Source of the DNA: an uncultured Flammeovirgaceae bacterium
GTDB lineage: Bacteria; Bacteroidota; Bacteroidia; Cytophagales; Cyclobacteriaceae
NCBI GenBank assembly: GCA_946886805.1
Contig: CAMPJM010000162.1
Span: 1-8,187, forward strand
DNA: 8,187 nucleotides
Reading direction: 5' to 3'
Shown here: positions 5,447 through 8,187 of the stretch, in pieces
How the letters are laid out: each line of letters begins with the position of its first letter
Position numbering within the stretch: position 1 is the stretch's first letter
Made by a program: the position numbers and the translations under genes
The notes under the pieces: model-generated
What the model saw: the letters and a program-made list of their open reading frames with translations, nothing else
What the model was told of the DNA's origin: nothing
The model's database searches: none

Positions 5447-8182
5447 ATGATTTCTTTTCCCAAAGACATTAAGTTCAAATATAGCTGGAGGAAATACCAG
5501 CAACGTGTCTTAGATGAACTTCAGGAACATATTACCGATGGCCATCTGCATATAATTGCACCTCCCGGCTCGGGCAAAACTGTTTTGGGTTTGGAGGTTG
5601 CCATAAGGATAAATCAGCCAACCTTAATTCTTGCCCCTACCATTGCCATAAGAAATCAATGGATTCAGCGGTTTTGTGAATTATTTCTTCAAATAAATCA
5701 AACACCAGATTGGATTTCCAGAGATATTCGTAACCCTAAATTTTTGACGGTTGTAACCTATCAGGGGCTTCATGCGGCTTGTAATAATGTCAGCATTTCT
5801 GAAGAGGAAATAGACGAAGAAGTAGATGAGGCTGATGAAAATCAAAAGGAAGCATCTACTCATCGAAACCTTCATAATATTGTGAAGGGACTAAAAGGGC
5901 AAGGCATTAAAACTATAGTGGTAGATGAAGCGCACCACCTTAAAAACGAATGGTGGCATACTTTGTCGAAGGTAAAGAAGGGAATTGATCCATATATTGT
6001 AGGTTTAACTGCGACGCCACCATATGATGTTTCCTATAATGAATGGCATAGATATTTGGAACTGAACGGGCCTGTAGACACAGAAATTTCTGTCCCAGAG
6101 CTGCTAGTGGAAGGTAATTTATGCCCTCATCAGGATTATATTTTCTTTTCGGCACCTACCAGGGAAGAAAATGAAAAAATTATTGAATTTAGAAAGAACA
6201 TCGACCACCTGTTTCAAGTCCTAAGCAAGGACGAAACGATTTTGAACGCATTGGTTGGCCATCCGGTTTGGCTTCATCCACACAGTCACCTGGACTGGAT
6301 CTACAGCAATTTTTCCTGTTATTCCGCTATCTTAATTTATATAAATGCGAACGGGATAGAAATTCCGGAAGTACATTTTGAGGTGATTGGCGATAAAAAG
6401 CTAAAGATTCCAACCTTAGATTATAAATGGATCGAAATTATTCTGGATTTCTATCTGCACAGTGATAAAGTAAACTTTCAACAATTTGGAGACCACCGGA
6501 AATCCCTCGAAAATAAATTAAGGCGGTTTGGCGCGATGGAAAAACGGCAGATCAATTTCTTTTACAACAGGAAAGTCACCGGCTCATTGACCTCCAGTAT
6601 GAGTAAGCTAAATAGCATCAAAGAAATTGTTGATTTCGAATATGGTCAGCTGAGAAATAACCTGAGAATGGTGATTTTAACAGATTTTATCAGGAAGGAA
6701 TTCTATGTCAATACACCAGAAAACCATCTTGAATTAAATAGAATGGGTGTTGTTCCAATTTTTGAAAAGTTACGTAGGGATAACCCTCTCGGAATGAAGA
6801 TTGGAATTCTGTCCGGTTCAATGGTTGTCATTCCTAAATCTTCTTTACCTATCTTCAAGGAAAAAGCACTGAGGAATGGAATCGCAGATATTGATTTTGC
6901 GCCAGTTCCATTTGATAATAACTATCTTTTAATTCATCAAACCGAACACCTAAAGCACCTGATTGTACATATTGTTACACAAATTTTTCAGGCAGGAGAG
7001 ATCGAAGTGTTAGTAGGTACAAAATCTTTGTTGGGAGAAGGTTGGGACGCACCAGCAATTAATGCATTAATTCTTGCTAGTTTTGTTGGTTCATTCGTGC
7101 TTTCCAATCAAATGAGGGGCCGGGCTATCAGGACACAACAAGGAAATGTTGAAAAAACGGGCAACATTTGGCATTTGGTGTGCATAGATCCATCAAGCCC
7201 AACGGGAGGCACCGATTTCGAATTACTTAAACGAAGGTTCAGAAATTTTGTAGGGGTATCTAATAACGAGGAGGCAAGAATAGAAAATGGCATTGGACGG
7301 TTGGAAATTCCGGAAACTATTCATGTCAGAAAGGAAGAAATTGATATTTGCAATTCAAGGACCTTGAATTTTGCGGGTGATAGACAAGCTCTTAAAAGAC
7401 AGTGGAAAACGGCTCTTAAAAAAGGTACATGTCTGGTCGAGGAAATTAAAGTTCCTTTTCCACCGAACCGCTCCTATAAAAATGTAAAAAAGCTCTACTA
7501 TAACAAGACAATAAGGCATTTGATGGGAATGTTAGCCTCGGGGCTAATGGCCTTCGGTTTTGAATCTTTGGAAAGGCTTTTACGGATGGCAAGGCATATC
7601 CGATCAATCCAGGATTTGTACCTTTTCTTTTCTGTGGTAGGAGGGATCGGCTTGGTGCTTTTTGGTGGATTAACCTATAAAACATTGAGGCTTTATATCC
7701 ATTATCGTGATATTTCCAAAGATCTTCAGGGGATAGGAGAGGCACTGCTCTTTTCTTTGATAGAAACTGGTACTATTCATACCGATAAACGGCAATTGAA
7801 GGTAATTACTTCCGTAGACGACGATGGAGCTGTTTTCTGTCATTTGGAAGGGGGAACTACATTTGAAAAATCTACCTTTATAAATTCGCTTCAGGAAGTA
7901 ATCGGTCTTATTGATAATCCCCGATATGTTATCATCAGAAAGAGTAGGTTCCTTTATTTTATAGAACAGAAAGATTTTCATTCCGTGCCTGAAATCCTCG
8001 GCAGGCACAATAAACTAGCGGGGGTTTTTCAAGAAAATTGGAAAAAATATGTTGGCAACTGCGATTTGGTTTTTACCAGAACGTTGGATGGAAGAAAGCG
8101 TTTGTTACAATACAGGGTAAAATCATTATCCTCGCAATTGGAGTACGACGATCCAATAGAACATGTGAATAAGTGGAGGTAG
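5447..8182 (+). CDS. Superfamily 2 DEAH-box helicase with C-terminal membrane segments (911 aa)
   Basis: This is a predicted ATP-dependent nucleic-acid motor. The first RecA-like domain has a YSWRKYQQRVLDEL entry motif (about 12-25), Walker A APPGSGKT (38-45), motif Ia LAPTIAIRNQW (62-72), TYQGLH (104-109), DEAH at 160-163 and TAT at 188-190. The second carries motif IV near 407-415, GTKSLLGEGWDAP (motif V, about 524-536) and QMRGRAIR (motif VI, 555-562). All catalytic residues are present. An acidic linker (about 119-135) sits before the DEAH box. After the motor come two hydrophobic segments, about 691-705 and 724-742, then a roughly 165-residue domain I cannot assign, containing FTRTLDGRKRLL. 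This predicts a helicase anchored to the inner membrane with both ends cytoplasmic. No nuclease motif is evident. ATG 5447 is chosen over the adjacent TTG 5444. Similar helicases exist as uncharacterised proteins; a defence role is possible but unproven. Confidence 0.9.
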   Translation: MISFPKDIKFKYSWRKYQQRVLDELQEHITDGHLHIIAPPGSGKTVLGLEVAIRINQPTLILAPTIAIRNQWIQRFCELFLQINQTPDWISRDIRNPKFLTVVTYQGLHAACNNVSISEEEIDEEVDEADENQKEASTHRNLHNIVKGLKGQGIKTIVVDEAHHLKNEWWHTLSKVKKGIDPYIVGLTATPPYDVSYNEWHRYLELNGPVDTEISVPELLVEGNLCPHQDYIFFSAPTREENEKIIEFRKNIDHLFQVLSKDETILNALVGHPVWLHPHSHLDWIYSNFSCYSAILIYINANGIEIPEVHFEVIGDKKLKIPTLDYKWIEIILDFYLHSDKVNFQQFGDHRKSLENKLRRFGAMEKRQINFFYNRKVTGSLTSSMSKLNSIKEIVDFEYGQLRNNLRMVILTDFIRKEFYVNTPENHLELNRMGVVPIFEKLRRDNPLGMKIGILSGSMVVIPKSSLPIFKEKALRNGIADIDFAPVPFDNNYLLIHQTEHLKHLIVHIVTQIFQAGEIEVLVGTKSLLGEGWDAPAINALILASFVGSFVLSNQMRGRAIRTQQGNVEKTGNIWHLVCIDPSSPTGGTDFELLKRRFRNFVGVSNNEEARIENGIGRLEIPETIHVRKEEIDICNSRTLNFAGDRQALKRQWKTALKKGTCLVEEIKVPFPPNRSYKNVKKLYYNKTIRHLMGMLASGLMAFGFESLERLLRMARHIRSIQDLYLFFSVVGGIGLVLFGGLTYKTLRLYIHYRDISKDLQGIGEALLFSLIETGTIHTDKRQLKVITSVDDDGAVFCHLEGGTTFEKSTFINSLQEVIGLIDNPRYVIIRKSRFLYFIEQKDFHSVPEILGRHNKLAGVFQENWKKYVGNCDLVFTRTLDGRKRLLQYRVKSLSSQLEYDDPIEHVNKWR

Positions 8183-8187
8183 ATGCC

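Noticed and set aside
7670..8008. Open frame of 112 codons on the - strand inside the helicase gene
   Set aside because: It is antisense to a clearly coding, continuous helicase frame and shows no family features.
5447..8182. HamB of Hachiman or the R subunit of a type I or III restriction system
   Set aside because: Only the helicase core is comparable. No HamA, methyltransferase or specificity gene is present, no nuclease motif is seen, and the membrane segments do not fit those families.

Overview
The window looks like chromosomal DNA from a member of the Bacteroidota, probably a Cytophagales-like lineage. The evidence is moderately AT-rich DNA, start codons without clear Shine-Dalgarno sequences, TAnnTTTG-type -7 promoter boxes, a 1186-residue Smc of the Bacteroidota kind, and a small membrane-anchored protein with the C-terminal EILNRKY tail that I associate with this phylum. 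The species cannot be named from the sequence.

Layout, left to right. (1) Positions 80-636 (+) hold a 50-codon unrecognised small ORF that overlaps, through ATGA, a 135-residue protein resembling the DUF3052 family. (2) Positions 637-1102 carry no gene. This stretch holds a cluster of short palindromes, mostly with 3-nt loops, including one perfect 11-bp-stem hairpin and three copies of a GGATT/AATCC hairpin. It looks like a REP/BIME-type repeat cluster between convergent genes. (3) Positions 1103-4663 (-) encode the chromosome condensation ATPase Smc, complete and intact. (4) A 62-bp divergent region with a -7-like box for each direction separates smc from (5) a 186-residue protein with one N-terminal transmembrane helix and a charged cytoplasmic tail (4726-5286, +). 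(6) After about 160 bp with no clear signal comes a 911-residue superfamily 2 DEAH helicase (5447-8182, +). It has an intact ATPase core followed by two hydrophobic segments and a C-terminal domain of unknown function.

Functionally, smc is a housekeeping gene, and the divergent small membrane protein is probably a conserved neighbour of unknown role. The membrane-anchored helicase is the most unusual item: a nucleic-acid motor apparently tethered to the inner membrane, a layout compatible with defence against incoming DNA but unproven. No RNA gene, CRISPR array, transposase or integrase is visible. No complete new multi-gene system can be demonstrated, although an ATG placed directly after the helicase stop codon may open a partner gene beyond the edge.
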